Shown: positions 10,122 through 21,109, counted from the first letter of the stretch. The stretch is 64,000 nt of DNA from Eledone cirrhosa (GCA_964016885.1 OZ024759.1:3643046-3707045); one strand, 5' to 3'. Translations and numbers: made by a program. The notes: generated from the sequence alone by a model not told the origin.

Positions 10122-10336
10122 GGCGGTGGATTGGCAGTATCGGTAGAGGGTCGGACGCCATGCTTTGCTGCATAGAGTTACGGCCCTTTATGATTTGAGT
10201 TCAATCCTGCCGATGTTAACTTTGCATTTCATCCTTATGGGGTTGATAAAATAAAGTACCAGTCACTCACTGGGGTTGATTTAATCGACGTTCCCCCTAC
10301 CCCAAAATTGCTGGCCTTGTGCCTATATAAAAAACC
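10122..10336 (+). mobile_element. SINE family B with perfect 21-bp target duplication
   Basis: The 21-bp sequence attatgtgagataattatga(g) precedes the SINE (10101-10121) and repeats after it (10337-10357). It interrupts the unique arm of the piggyBac-like element, so it is younger than that element. Confidence 0.9.
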
Positions 10337-10357
10337 ATTATGTGAGATAATTATGAG

Positions 10358-11694
10358 GTAAAGCCTTTACTGTGACAATACAATAGTATATATAGAGTAA
10401 TGTAAATGTTGTGTGAGATATTATGTGAGGTAAAGCCTTTACTGTGACAATACAATAGTATATATAGAGTAATGTAAATGTTATGTGAGGTATTATGTGA
10501 GGTAAAGCCTTTACTGTGACAATACAATAGTATATATAGAGTAAAGTAAATGTTATGTGAGATATTATGTGAGGTAAAGCCTCTACTGTGACAATACAAT
10601 AGTATATATAGAGTAATGTAAATGTTATGTGAGGTATTATGTGAGGTAAAGCCTTTACTGTGACAATACAATAGTATATATAGAGTAATGTAAATGTTAT
10701 GTGAGATATTATGTGAGGTAAAGCCTTTACTGTGACAATACAATAGTATATATAGAGTAATGTAAATGTTATGTGAGATATTATGTGAGGTAAAGCCTCT
10801 ACTGTGACAATACAATAGTATATATAGAGTAATGTAAATGTTATGTGAGATATTATGTGAGGTAAAGCCTCTACTGTGACAATACAATAGTATATATAGA
10901 GTAATGTAAATGTTATGTGAGGTATTATGTGAGGTAAAGCCTTTACTGTGACAATACAATAGTATATATAGAGTAATGTAAATGTTATGTGAGATATTAT
11001 GTGAGGTAAAGCCTTTACTGTGACAATACAATAGTATATATAGAGTAATGTAAATGTTATGTGAGATATTATGTGAGGTAAAGCCTCTACTGTGACAATA
11101 CAATAGTATATATAGAGTAATGTAAATGTTATGTGAGGTATTATGTGAGGTAAAGCCTTTACTGTGACAATACAATAGTATATATAGAGTAATCTAAATG
11201 TTATGTGAGGTATTATGTGAGGTAAAGCCTTTACTGTGACAATACAATAGTATATATAGAGTAATCTAAATGTTATGTGAGGTATTATGTGAGGTAAAGC
11301 CTTTACTGTGACAATACAATAGTATATATAGAGTAATCTAAATGTTATGTGAGGTATTATGTGAGGTAAAGCCTCTACTGTGACAATACAATAGTATATA
11401 TAGAGTAATGTAAATGTTATGTGAGATATTATGTGAGGTAAAGCCTTTACTGTGAAAATACAATAGTATATATAGAGTAATGTAAATGTTATGTGAGATA
11501 TTATGTGAGGTAAAGCCTTTACTGTGACAATACAATAGTATATATAGAGTAATGTAAATGTTATGTGAGGTATTATGTGAGGTAAAGCCTTTACTGTGAC
11601 AATACAATAGTATATATAGAGTAATCTAAATGTTATGTGAGGTATTATGTGAGGTAAAGCCTTTACTGTGAAAATACAATAGTATATATAGAGT
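10358..11694. repeat. 72-bp minisatellite inside the piggyBac-like element, left part
   Basis: Roughly 18 units contain ggtaaagcctttactgtgac and atacaatagtatatatagag. The 72-bp length is divisible by three and gives stop-free minus-strand frames of up to 274 codons that are not credible genes. The array is cut at 11694 by the LINE. Confidence 0.95.
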
Positions 11695-11931
11695 GGTTTC
11701 TTTATTTGCCACTAGGGCACAAAAGGTAGGGACAGATACAAGGGGGGAAGTTTACATATAATTAACGAGTACAAAAATATAACAATGAAATAACAACAAC
11801 AAACGAAGTCCTCAATAGGGAGGGGGCATTAACATGGGTCGCACACACCCCGGAAAAAATGTGCAACCCTTCTCCTCAGGAGCACAAAGAGTAGGTGCTT
11901 CCCTCGTCTCCTCTTTTTCCTGTTCTTTCAC

Positions 11932-14900
11932 CTACAGGCTGATATAGAGAGAAGACCCATTCACTCTGGCCATTCTCCCTACTTTCACCCACCTTTCATA
12001 AAACTTGCTGGGGTAGAGCACCTCTCTCTCCATTCTGATCCTTCTTTTAAAATGGTATTTGAAAAAGAGGACCAGTTGTTGGCCGGAGAGAAAGGTGTCT
12101 GACCTCAGCCCTTTCAGCCTCGTCCACCATACAACTTCTTTAGCCATGGCTATCACACAGAGAAAAACCGCCTCTCCTTCGTTTTTGAAAGGGGGAGGCG
12201 CTTTGATCGTGACAATGGACTCGGTGGTCAACCGGATTGGTTCCACCCTCAACAGTAGTCGTTCCACATAGCCCCACAGGTCAGCAATGCCTGGGCAGTG
12301 TACGAATGCGTGCGCAACGGTTTCGTCATCATGCACGCATCTCGGACAGATCTTATTCAAAGGATCTCTACCTAGGCTCCCATGCCTGTGGAGCTTGTCT
12401 CGAACGGGTAGAGCCCCTCGGTAGCACTGCCAAGCCAGGGACTTTTGGAAGTTGTCCATCGGTCCAGGGCCAAACGTCCTACCGAACAGACTGGCCAGTT
12501 CATCTTCCTCTATGCCTAGAGCTTCTCCGAGAGCATCGTCGCACCTGCTGCGTACCAACCCTCTATAGAATGTCGAGGTGGAGTCTCCACTGATTGCCGG
12601 GTCCGCTTTCCAGAGGGCCGTGAGCGCCTGGGCACATTCAATGTGCCAGTCGCCCACTTTTCTCGGTCTTTGCTTGACCCAGGATTGCAGCTCGGTGAGC
12701 GAGACGAGTCTGGGAAAGGCTCGCCTCACAAACGGGGCCCACACCGGTTGACCGGTGAGGAATACCTGGAGGTGCCGTAGCCTTAATGCGTATTTACGCA
12801 TCTGTAGCCACGGCATCCCCAGCCCTCCTTTCGAAGGGTGTTGACAGCAGATGGATCTCCTCACCAAAGGGGTCCGCTTGTTCCAAAGAAATTGGAACAG
12901 CGCGCACTCCATTTTGGCGAGTCTTTTCACTGGGCAAGGCACGACGGTCAAGCGGTAGTAGATGACGGATGCTATATAAGTATTCGCCACCTCCGCTCGA
13001 CCTTTCAGGGATAGTTTGCACTGGGCCCACTTCTGGGTGAGTGCAAACAGCCTGGCCGTTACCTCGTTCCAGTTTTTCTCCACCTGGAGGTCTGGTCCGA
13101 ACCAGACCCCAAGCAGCTTCACCGGGCCCTCCGTCCAGCGTCCGAGGACGTCGTTGGAGGGCATCGGTTTGCCTCTCCATGTTCCGAGTTGCAAACCGAC
13201 GGACTTGTCCCGGTTCAGCTTGGCTCCTGTAAACCTTTCATATTCCTCCAGTAAGGTGCCGATCTCACCGATTTGCGAGGTTTTCGACACCATTACTGTC
13301 ACGTCATCGGCGTAGGCCGACGCCGCTTTCTGCAATCCCGGTTCCAAAGGGATGCCCTGCAACCGCTCCAACTTCCGCAGTAGTGGCTCAAGAGCCAGCA
13401 CATACAGTAGGGAGGAGAGAGGGTATCCCTGTTGGATGGATCGCATGATTTGGAATGGCTCCGAGAGGTGGCCGTTCACCTTGACCCTTGAGCAGACGTT
13501 GCTGCTGTGCATCGCAGCAATCCAACCCCTGAAAACGGGTCCGAAGCCTGCCGCCGCGAGCACCGCATCCAGGTAACGATGGTCAACCCTATCGAAAGCT
13601 TTAGATTGATCCAAGTTGATCAGGGCCCCACCCCAAAGCCGGTTTCATTCCCTACCCTCTCTATGATGTATCGCATAAGGTGGAGATTGTCGTGAATGGA
13701 CCTGGACGGGATTGTGCATGTCTGCGCTTCTCCCACCAGGTTTCCAACGACAAGCGCCAACCTCTTCGCTAACACCTTGGCCAAAATCTTTAACTCTGTA
13801 TTTAGCAGAGTTATGGGCCTGAAGTTATTTATGTCATCCCCCTTGTTCTCATCCTTCCTCACCAGCGTAACTACGCCCTTGGTCACAGAACTGGGAATTC
13901 TCCCGTTCTGCTGCCAGTTGCAGTAGACAGCTTCGAAGATATCGGAGAACAAGTCCGGCATCGCTACATATAGCTCGTATGGTAGACCATCGAGACCCGG
14001 GGATTTGCGTTTGCTGCATTGGCTCAGCGCCGCCCCTATCTCAGCAGCTGAAATCGTCCTTTCGCAGGACTTCGCCTCCGCGTCCGAGAGGCGCGGCAGA
14101 CCGTCGAGGTATGGATTGAAATCCATAGTCTCACCCGGCGCGCCGCCCCTCTCGAACAGTCATGCAAAGTGCCACTGAAAGGCCGCACACATCTGCCCAG
14201 GTTCAAGGATCACACGCCCATCCTGGTCCTTCAAAGACCGAATCGTGGACTTGTTACCACTTTTTGCCTCTGTCACTCGGGCCCAGCTCACAGCTTTGGC
14301 TCCCTCATTACCCAGAGCACGTATTTTACTCCTGACAACGCAGCCTTCATGCTTCACCTCAAAGAACTGGTCTAAGGCCATTCTTGATGCCAGCACGCCG
14401 GCTACATTGCCACTCCTAATCGCCTCATCTACTCTATCTACTAATTCCCTTTCCGTCTTGTTCCTATCCCTTGCTAATTCCTGACTAAAACCTATCGATT
14501 CTATTCTAATTGCTCTCTTAAGAGAGATTCACCACCTGTTGTTGACAATTGCCCCTGTCAAACTCTGCTTAACTAACGTGCTAATCCGTTTACTGTAAGC
14601 TTTGCTTCTCGGTAAGGACAAGTTCAGCTTCCAGTAACCGGGTCCCTGTCTATGGGTTCTATCAAGGTTGGCTATGCAGGTCACTAACTTGTGATCCGAA
14701 TAGTCAACCATGAACATTTTTGGACAGCTAAATGTGTCCCTATCCTTCTCTCTAACTAGGACCCTATCTAGGTACGACCTAGATGTTCCACTGCGATTGG
14801 TCCACGTCCATAGTGGTACAGTCGGAAAATCTAGTCGATATCTATCGGCCAGGTCAAATCGGCCGATTAACCTTTTGAGGCTTTTACACCCCCCTCTATT

Positions 14901-15379
14901 GGCACATGCCCCTACATAGTCCCAACGTGCATCCAGGATACCATTCCAGTCCCCCACTAAAAGCAAGGAGCGGGACGTTCCCAGAAAAGTTTCCAGACGT
15001 TGGAAGTATTCCGGCCGCGCTGCCCAAAAAGGGGCGTACACAGCTATTAGTCTAAGGGCTCCACTTTCACTACTGCCGACGTCTAAAACCACCAGTCGAC
15101 CCTCCGGGTCCAGGTGCACCTTCTGTATGGCGAGGCCCAGGTGTTTTCGCAGCAGAACAACAACTCCACCCCCACCCCCCCCCCACCCGGTTGACAGAGA
15201 GATGCGAAGATCTCAAAGTCGTCGAAGAGGGGCGCCAGTTGGTGCTCGCTGCTGATCCTGGACTCGCAAATAGCCATTACATCCATTCTATGCGACCTGA
15301 GATCGTTTAAAAGTTTGCCTTGTTTCCAAGACAGTCCCAGGCCGCGTACATTCAGACACCCAACTCTTATATCAGCCAT
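11932..15379 (-). pseudogene. LINE ORF2: AP endonuclease and reverse transcriptase, broken
   Basis: The start is the ATG at 15379 (MADIRVGCLNVRGLG). Endonuclease motifs run CLNVRGLG, ICESRI, IAVYAPF, LVGDWNGILD, SYLDRV and YSDHKLV down to about 14690. Reverse transcriptase blocks follow: KSPGLDGLPYELY, FRPITLLN, then SKAFDRVDH, QGYPLSSLLY, AYADDVTVMV and KLLGVWFGPD. A C-terminal CPRC...H...C finger lies near 12340-12290. The frame is broken at a G/C run near 15165-15185, again around 14130-14170, and at 13615-13632. The RT core and C-terminus are uninterrupted from 13614 to 11932 (560 codons). It is non-functional as it stands, but not very old. Confidence 0.82.
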
Positions 15380-15400
15380 GTTGGTTAAAAGAGGAAGGAC

Positions 15401-17112
15401 CTACCTGTTCGGCTCCTGAGGAGCAGGTTGCACAATATCCATGGGCGTATTGGAGGGGTTGTTTGGTGGGGTGTTGTTCTGTGGTGGAGTGGGGGTGTTT
15501 GGTGAGGTGTGGGTGGGGAAACGTTTCAAGAGGACGCGGTTATAGGGTCGAGTACATGTTTTCCCCACGTCCTCAGGAAAGTTCTCTCTTAGTTTTGCAT
15601 AGGTGTCCATTGGGAGTCTTATCATTTTTAAATGCGGTTTGTTGGCCGCGCTTGCAAAGAATTGCCCTTCAGTTTCCACCGAAGGGTCTTTGTGTATTGT
15701 TTTTACTAGTTCTTTGTTATTTGTGTTAATGTATGTATACTGTTTTATTTGTGTTGTGTTTGTTTGTTGTTCTTGTGTGTGCTTACGTTTTGTTGTATGT
15801 GTTATGTTTTGGGGTGGGGCGGATTTTGTTTGTTCTGTTTGTTTTGTTTTTGTTGGTGGTTGTGTGTTTGTTTCGTTTATGTTCGAGTGGTGCTTTCTTT
15901 TTTTCCTTTTTACAGGTTGGAAGGGTTCCTCTTCTTCGTCACTAGGTGCCGTTTCAGCTGGGTCCTCGTCCGTGTTGTCGGGTAGTGGTGTATTTTGGGG
16001 TTTTGTTGTATTTGTGTGTGTTTTGGGAGTTGTTTTGGGTGGGGCCGTGTCTTGTGTTATTTTTCCGTGTTGTTTTTGTTGTTGTTGTGGTGGTGGCGGT
16101 GGTGGTGTGTGGGGTGTAGGCAAAAGAGCCTTTTTTTTGTCAATTGAGGACAAGCAGCCCTTAGATGACCCCTGCTTGAACAGTAGTAACATATGGGCCT
16201 CCTACCCTCGGCTGAAATGTATATAAATGTTTCTCCATCGAGGGACACCCTCTGTGGTATTCTAGCTATTCGTTCTGATCTCATTTGGACCAGAACCTCC
16301 ACGCTCAAACCGCCGAAAACGTCTGTGGTGACTTCTCCTACTGAGAGGATTCCGTCCTCGTCTTCTAAAAATCCTGTTAGTACCCAGGAAATGCATGCAT
16401 TTGGCCGGATTCCGGAGACCCTTATCTTCTGCGTTCTTTTCCCTAAATATGTGGGGAAAAATGTATGTAGCTTGGAAACAATTGGCGCCACAGAGTATTT
16501 CCTGGCCGTCAATTGATCCTTCATTAGGACCGTTATATTCCCATAGAGTGGCCCTTTTTGTATGAACGATATATCACTCCACACATTTTTTAGGACCAGC
16601 TCAATCTCTTTTTGGGATAATTGAGCTGGTTTCCTTGTTATGTTGGAAATTGTTCTGAAAGATATCGTTCTTAGCGTCGTGTCTCTTTTGATTTCTTGTG
16701 GGGAGGTGATTGTGAAGTCTCCTCCTTCTTTGAAAGTTACATACTGTTTCGCTTCCTTCATCTTTTCTCTCAGAGTTGTAATGTCCAGTTGCTTGCAGGT
16801 TTGTGTTTTCCGGACCGCCTGTGCAAAGGAGGCACCAGTAGTGGGTTCGCTTTGTTTGGTGTTATCGTTATTTTTTCCTTGGTTGGTGTTGTGACTATTG
16901 CTGTTATTGTCGTTGTTGTTTTTGTCTGCGTTTATGTGACTTTCTGGGTTTTCACCCATTTTTACAAATTTTTCTTTTAATTCCGTGTTCCATGTTTCTT
17001 TTGCAGAAGTGAGGAGGGAAGACTTAGAGCCTTGTGGTTCTAGCTTCTCTGTATCACCTTTCTTAGGGGGCGTGGCTTTCACGTTAGGATGAGATGTGAA
17101 AATTCCGTCCAT
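15401..17112 (-). pseudogene. LINE ORF1 with zinc knuckle, one frameshift
   Basis: This is an RNA-binding, nucleocapsid-like ORF1 protein of the Tx1-like LINE. The chosen start is the ATG at 17110-17112 (MDGIFTSHPN). An N-terminal K/E/N-rich region leads to a folded middle and a CCHC knuckle (CYYCSSRGHLRAAC) near 16160-16200. A run of eight T on the plus strand (16131-16138) separates this frame from the rest of the protein, which is P/Q/T/K-rich (PPPPPPQQQQ, then DEEEEPFQPVKRKKRK) and ends at 15401. The shift is one nucleotide at A8, either decay or a slippery site. The upstream frame past 17156 is only satellite translation. ORF2 starts 20 bp downstream. Confidence 0.75.
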
Positions 17113-17156
17113 TTCTATTAGTTTGCACACGTCAACACACGTCTCTCGTATACGAG

Positions 17157-18300
17157 ATGTTATGTGAGATAAAGCCTTTACTGTGAAAATACAATAGTAT
17201 ATATAGAGTAATGTAAATGTTATGTGAGATATTATGTGAGGTAAAGCCTTTACTGTGACAATACAATAGTATATATAGAGTAATGTAAATGTTACGTGAG
17301 ATATTATGTGAGGTAAAGCCTTTACCACAAAAATACAATAGTATATATAGAGTAATGTAAATGTTATGTGAGATATTATGTGAGGTAAAGCCTTTACTGT
17401 GAAAATACAATAGTATATATAGAGTAATGTAAATGTTATGTGAGATATTATGTGAGGTAAAGCCTCTACTGTGAAAATACAATAGTATATAAAGAGTAAT
17501 GTAAATGTTATGTGAGATATTATGTGAAGTAAAGCCTTTACTGTGACAATACAATAGTATATATAGAGTAATGTAAATGTTATGTGAGGTATCATGTGAG
17601 GAAAAGCCTCTACTGTGACAATACAATAGTATATATAGAGTCATGTAAATGTTATGTGAGATATTATGTGAGGTAATGCCTTTACCACAAAAATACAATA
17701 ATATATATAGAGTAATGTAAATGTTGTATGAGGCATTATGTGAGGTAAAGCCTTTACTGTGAAAATACAATAGTATATATAGAGTCATGTAAATGTTATG
17801 TGAGATATTATGTGAGGTAAAGCCTTTACTACAAAAATACAATAGTATATATAGAGTAATGTAAATGTTACGTGAGATATTACGTGAGGTAAAGCCTTTA
17901 CTGTGAAAATACAATAGTATATATAGAGTCATGTAAATGTTATATGAGGTATTATGTGAGGTAAAGCCTCTACTGTGAAAATACAATAGTATATATAGAG
18001 TCATGTAAATGTTATATGAGGTATTATGTGAGGTAAAGCCTCTACTGTGACAATACAATAGTATATATAGAATAATGTAAATGTTATGTGAGGTATTATT
18101 TGAGGTAAAGCCTTTACTGTGACAATACAATAGTATATATAGAGTAATGTAAATGTTATGTGAGATATTATGTGAGGTAAAGCCTTTACTGTGACAATAC
18201 AATAGTATATATAGAGTAATGTAAATGTTATGTGAGATATTATGTGAGGTAAAGCCTTTACTGTGAAAATACAATAGTATATATAGAGTAATGTAAATGC
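17157..18300. repeat. 72-bp minisatellite, right part beyond the LINE
   Basis: About 16 units continue the array. They are more diverse than the left part: several read accacaaaaatac where others have actgtgaaaatac. The last unit runs directly into the TTAA terminus at 18311. Confidence 0.93.
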
Positions 18301-18394
18301 TAAAGAGTTAAAACATAACTTAACAAATGTTCTTACATAAAGTTAGGATAGAAGGTTTTAAGATAGTTATAAACATTTTATCATAAACTAAGAT

Positions 18395-18595
18395 GCGTGG
18401 CTCTGTGTTTAGAGTATTCGCCTCACAATCGTAAGGTCATGAGTTTGTTTACCAGCGGAGTGTTGTGTCCTTGAGCAAGACACTTTATTTCATATTGTTC
18501 CAGTTCACTCAGCTGGCAAAAATGAGTTGTACCTGTAATTCAAAGGGTCAGCCTTGTCACACTCTGTGACATGCTGAATCTCCCCGAGAGCTATG
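18395..18595 (+). mobile_element. tRNA-derived SINE, family A3
   Basis: The head is tRNA-like (gcctcacaatcgtaaggtc) with a degraded B-box. The shared middle ttgagcaagacactttattt and the tail ending gacatgctgaatctcc follow. A sister copy lies at 54880-55105. Confidence 0.72.
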
Positions 18596-18824
18596 TTAAC
18601 CCTTTAGCATTTAAACTGGCCATATCCGGCCAGAATTCTCTCACCTCTTTCTGTTCAAACCAGCCATAACTGGCTGCTCATACTTATGTGAAGGTATTGT
18701 TCTCAAAATATATAATATCAAAATCTCATAGATTTGATATTATGTGAGATAATTATGTAAGATAAAGCCTTTACCACAAAAATGTAATATTAGATATGGA
18801 GTAATGTAAATGCTAAAGGGCTAA
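18596..18824 (-). mobile_element. piggyBac-like MITE, short copy
   Basis: Ends are TTAACCCTTTAGCATTTAAAC and GTAAATGCTAAAGGGCTAA. Only one copy of the 72-bp segment is present, so this probably represents the unexpanded form of the family. Confidence 0.85.
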
Positions 18825-19051
18825 GGGTATGCATGTCTGTGGAATACTAAGCCACTTGCACGTTAATTTCATGAGCAGGCTGTTCCAGTAATAGTGTCAA
18901 CTGGAACACTCATTGTTGTAACCGACAGTGCCAGTTCAAGTTCAAGGGGTAGAGTTGATTCAGACAGTTTGGTATCCAAACAGTTAAACAATTAGGAACA
19001 TGTGTGTTTCATGCCATTTATAAATAAATGTCTTTAGGTGACATTCTAGAA

Positions 19052-19932
19052 CAGAAGTTCTCAAACTTTTTGGGGCCATCGCCCCCCACAGGGCCTTGTA
19101 ATACCCTCTAAAACGCCACACCTATTTCCAGAGAGACCTACCTACAAGCAAATTGTAAATAATATAAAAAAAAGGAACGATGGACTTTCGTCAAATCGGA
19201 CCGAGGAAACAATGTTTCCGTTGGTCTTTCCAATTGCTAATACTATCTATCGGTCGCAACTCCAGGTAGAAGGAGCAACGTGAAATAAAGTAAATAATAT
19301 ATAATACATAAAATGGTTGATATATAATAAATAATTCTTTCTACTTTTGGCACAAGGCCAGCAATTACTCCAGTATATTACTGGTACTGTATTTTATCGA
19401 CCAAGTAAAGGTGAAAGCAAAATTAACCTAGGAGGGATTTAAAGTCAGATCATAAGGGGCCGTAACTCTATGCTGCAAAGCATGGTGTCCTACCTTCTAT
19501 AATATATCGACAGTCGATCAACTTCCATCAAATTGGACCACGGAATCAATGCTTCCATTGGTCTTTCCAATTGCTTGGCAGTTCTTTACCCAGCTGTCAT
19601 CCACCATGCGCATCACATGTCCATACCAACACAGTCTTCTCTCCCACACACTACAACTTATCCCTCTTATACACAGTTTCTCTCTCAACTCGTCTATACT
19701 TTGTCGTTCACATACATTGACATCACACAAGCAACAGCATATACTTGCTTCATTTCTATCCACTATATAATATATACTATGTATCAATAAATATCATATA
19801 CTTTTTTATTTTACTATATTTATATATAAAATTTATCATTTGATATTTGATATACTATTATATCCTCTCCACCCCCATCCTTAAGCCCCAGCACCCCTCT
19901 TGGGGCAGTAGCACCCACTTTGAGAACCTCTG
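19052..19932. mobile_element. hAT-type non-autonomous element with nested SINE and RTE fragment
   Basis: The left terminus CAGAAGTTCTCAAAC is mirrored at the right by ctttgagaacctctg. Eight-base flanks ttctagaa (19044-19051) and ttctagag (19933-19940) look like a target duplication with one change. Inside lie a minus family B SINE (about 19336-19500) and an RTE C-terminal fragment (about 19518-19745, minus, encoding RRLCWYGHVMRM). The element ends about 80 bp from the FTP exon. Confidence 0.75.
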
Positions 19933-20011
19933 TTCTAGAGGGAAGTGAAATTGTAAAGTGTAACAGGCAAGAAGACAACATTTTTCCAAACAAACAAAAA
20001 AACCAACTTAC

Positions 20012-20269
20012 TATCAATATAGTTATAATATATCCTTAGTTGGGAAATATCGTATGTTTGTCTGAGTTCAAGAGTCCACAATGATCTTGGAGAGCTCATT
20101 GTATGAGAACAAGATCTGTGTTGTGGGTTTTGATCGAAGTTACCATCTTCAGCCAGGTTAGCTGACATTGAGTACATTTCATTGCGACAAACATTGTTTT
20201 TCATTAGAATTACACTGCTTGTTTTGTCTGTCGTGGTTTGTGTAGCTACTTTACCAATAGCTATATTTC
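20012..20269 (-). CDS. Fucolectin/F5-8-type (FTP) domain exon, N-terminal half
   Basis: This 258-nt minus-strand exon is bounded by a tttttcag acceptor and a gtaagt donor, phase 1-1. It encodes 86 residues beginning NIAIGKVATQ. This is the usual opening of galactose-binding FTP/F5-8 domains, which are Ca-dependent carbohydrate-binding beta-sandwiches. Further matches are DGNF near residue 46, SCSHT near residue 56, a single W-x-L-E-L strand and YDISQLRIYYN near the end. The canonical double tryptophan is reduced to one W. The domain continues in the exon at 9534-9726, about 10 kb away, the intervening intron being filled with transposons. Sugar specificity cannot be judged. A hAT-type element ends only about 70 bp from the donor. 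Confidence 0.82.
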
Positions 20270-20445
20270 CTGAAAAAGAATGAAAGAAAATTTAATGAAA
20301 GTCAATTACTATGAAATGAAATGGATCTCAGTCAGTTGAAACGATGATTGATCCAGTGGGAAAAGACAAATTGTTTTCTATATACTAAACTTTTGAAATA
20401 TCTTTTACGTTATCTCTAAATTATTCCATATTTCCAGTAGAGGCA

Positions 20446-20715
20446 TGTGGCCTAGTGTTAAGTGTGTTGGACTTACCATCATAATGTCATGGGTTCGATT
20501 TCTGGGGTGGGTTGTGTGTTGTGTTCTTGAGCAAAACACTTCATTTCACGTTGCTCCAGTATACTCTGCTGAAAATGAGCACCAACAATAGCTGTGGAGG
20601 GTGTAACCCTGCAATGGACTGATGTCCTGTCCAGGAGGAAGTCTTGTACTCACAGTCGCTTTATGCCATGAAACCAGGATAAGCATTGGCCTAATGAGCC
20701 TTCAGGCTTGAGACA
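20446..20715 (+). mobile_element. tRNA-derived SINE, family A1, full length
   Basis: The head ggcctagtgttaagtg, B-box-like ggttcgatttc, shared middle, and a tail with tccaggaggaagtcttg and ataagcattggcctaatgag are all present. It lies in the intron between the first EGF exon and the FTP exon. Confidence 0.82.
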
Positions 20716-20832
20716 GTATAGTCCTATACGAACGAGACACGGTCACCCGACCAATCTTGCCTCAATTGGGACAACTCCCGACTAACCCATGCTAGCATGG
20801 AAGATAGATGTAAACGATGATGATGATGATGA
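20716..20832 (+). mobile_element. RTE LINE 3' tail
   Basis: Sequence cacggtcacccgaccaatct...acccatgctagcatgg ending in (GAT)n equals the 3' end of the RTE copy at 28085-28168. It directly follows the SINE. Confidence 0.75.
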
Positions 20833-20897
20833 TATAGCAACCTCAGCCTCAACAGTGACAGCAACAACAACGGCATGATAATTAGAAATCTACTTAC

Positions 20898-21041
20898 TAT
20901 AGGTTTTTACTTGGCAATCCGGTCCGGTCCATCCTTCTTCACAGCCATATGGGCAAGCCCCAGTTTGTTGATGGCAGTCAGCATCGTTTAAACAATGGCA
21001 TTGCTTGTTACAAGTATATCCATACCATTGAGATGCACAAC
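20898..21041 (-). CDS. EGF-like exon, first visible exon of an EGF/fucolectin-domain receptor-type gene
   Basis: This is a 144-nt exon on the minus strand. A polypyrimidine stretch and tag acceptor lie just above 21041, and a gtaag donor lies just below 20898. The frame encodes about 48 residues with eight cysteines, spaced as in MEGF/laminin-type EGF modules (C..WYGYTC..QCHC..C..C..GC..GWTGPDC). It is phase 1-1 and joins in frame to the next exon at 20012-20269. An EGF module directly ahead of a fucolectin-like domain is an architecture I associate with extracellular parts of mollusc receptor phosphatase-like and MEGF-like proteins. That family assignment is inference. No signal-peptide exon was recognised upstream in the window. 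Confidence 0.82.
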
Positions 21042-21109
21042 CTATGTTAAAAGTTAGAATTTATCACACTGATGGACTACATTTCCACAGTTCTCTCTCA
21101 TCTACAGTT

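Larger units (their letters stand above)
11695..17156 (-). mobile_element. Tx1-like (L1-superfamily) non-LTR retrotransposon, inactive
   Basis: About 5.46 kb on the minus strand with ORF1 (zinc knuckle) upstream of ORF2 (AP endonuclease plus reverse transcriptase plus C-terminal CCHC-type finger). The 3' end, read on the minus strand, runs through tagtggcaaataaagaaacc into the 72-bp array. No target duplication is seen; about 7 bp of the repeat unit are missing between the two halves. Clade placement rests on remembered similarity of the reverse transcriptase (KLLGVWFGPD and YADDVTVMV context) to Tx1 proteins. Confidence 0.8.
9958..18311 (-). mobile_element. Large piggyBac-like TTAA element with 72-bp array, interrupted by a LINE and a SINE
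   Basis: The left end is TTAACCCTTTAGCATTTAAAC at 9958 and the right end is GTAAATGCTAAAGAGTTAA at 18311. It is the reverse orientation of the 7248-7893 copy. The unique arm at 9978-10100 is followed by the 72-bp array, whose units resemble the DNA just inside the right terminus. A family B SINE (10122-10336) and a Tx1-like LINE (11695-17156) are inserted. Without these insertions the element would be about 2.7 kb, mostly tandem repeat. No transposase frame was found, so it is non-autonomous. Confidence 0.85.

Noticed and set aside
10351..11175. 274-codon frame in the 72-bp array
   Set aside because: The 72-bp unit is divisible by three and lacks stops; similar frames occur in every array of this family.
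15603..16226. 207-codon plus-strand frame rich in C, V and F
   Set aside because: It is the antisense of the LINE ORF1 low-complexity region.
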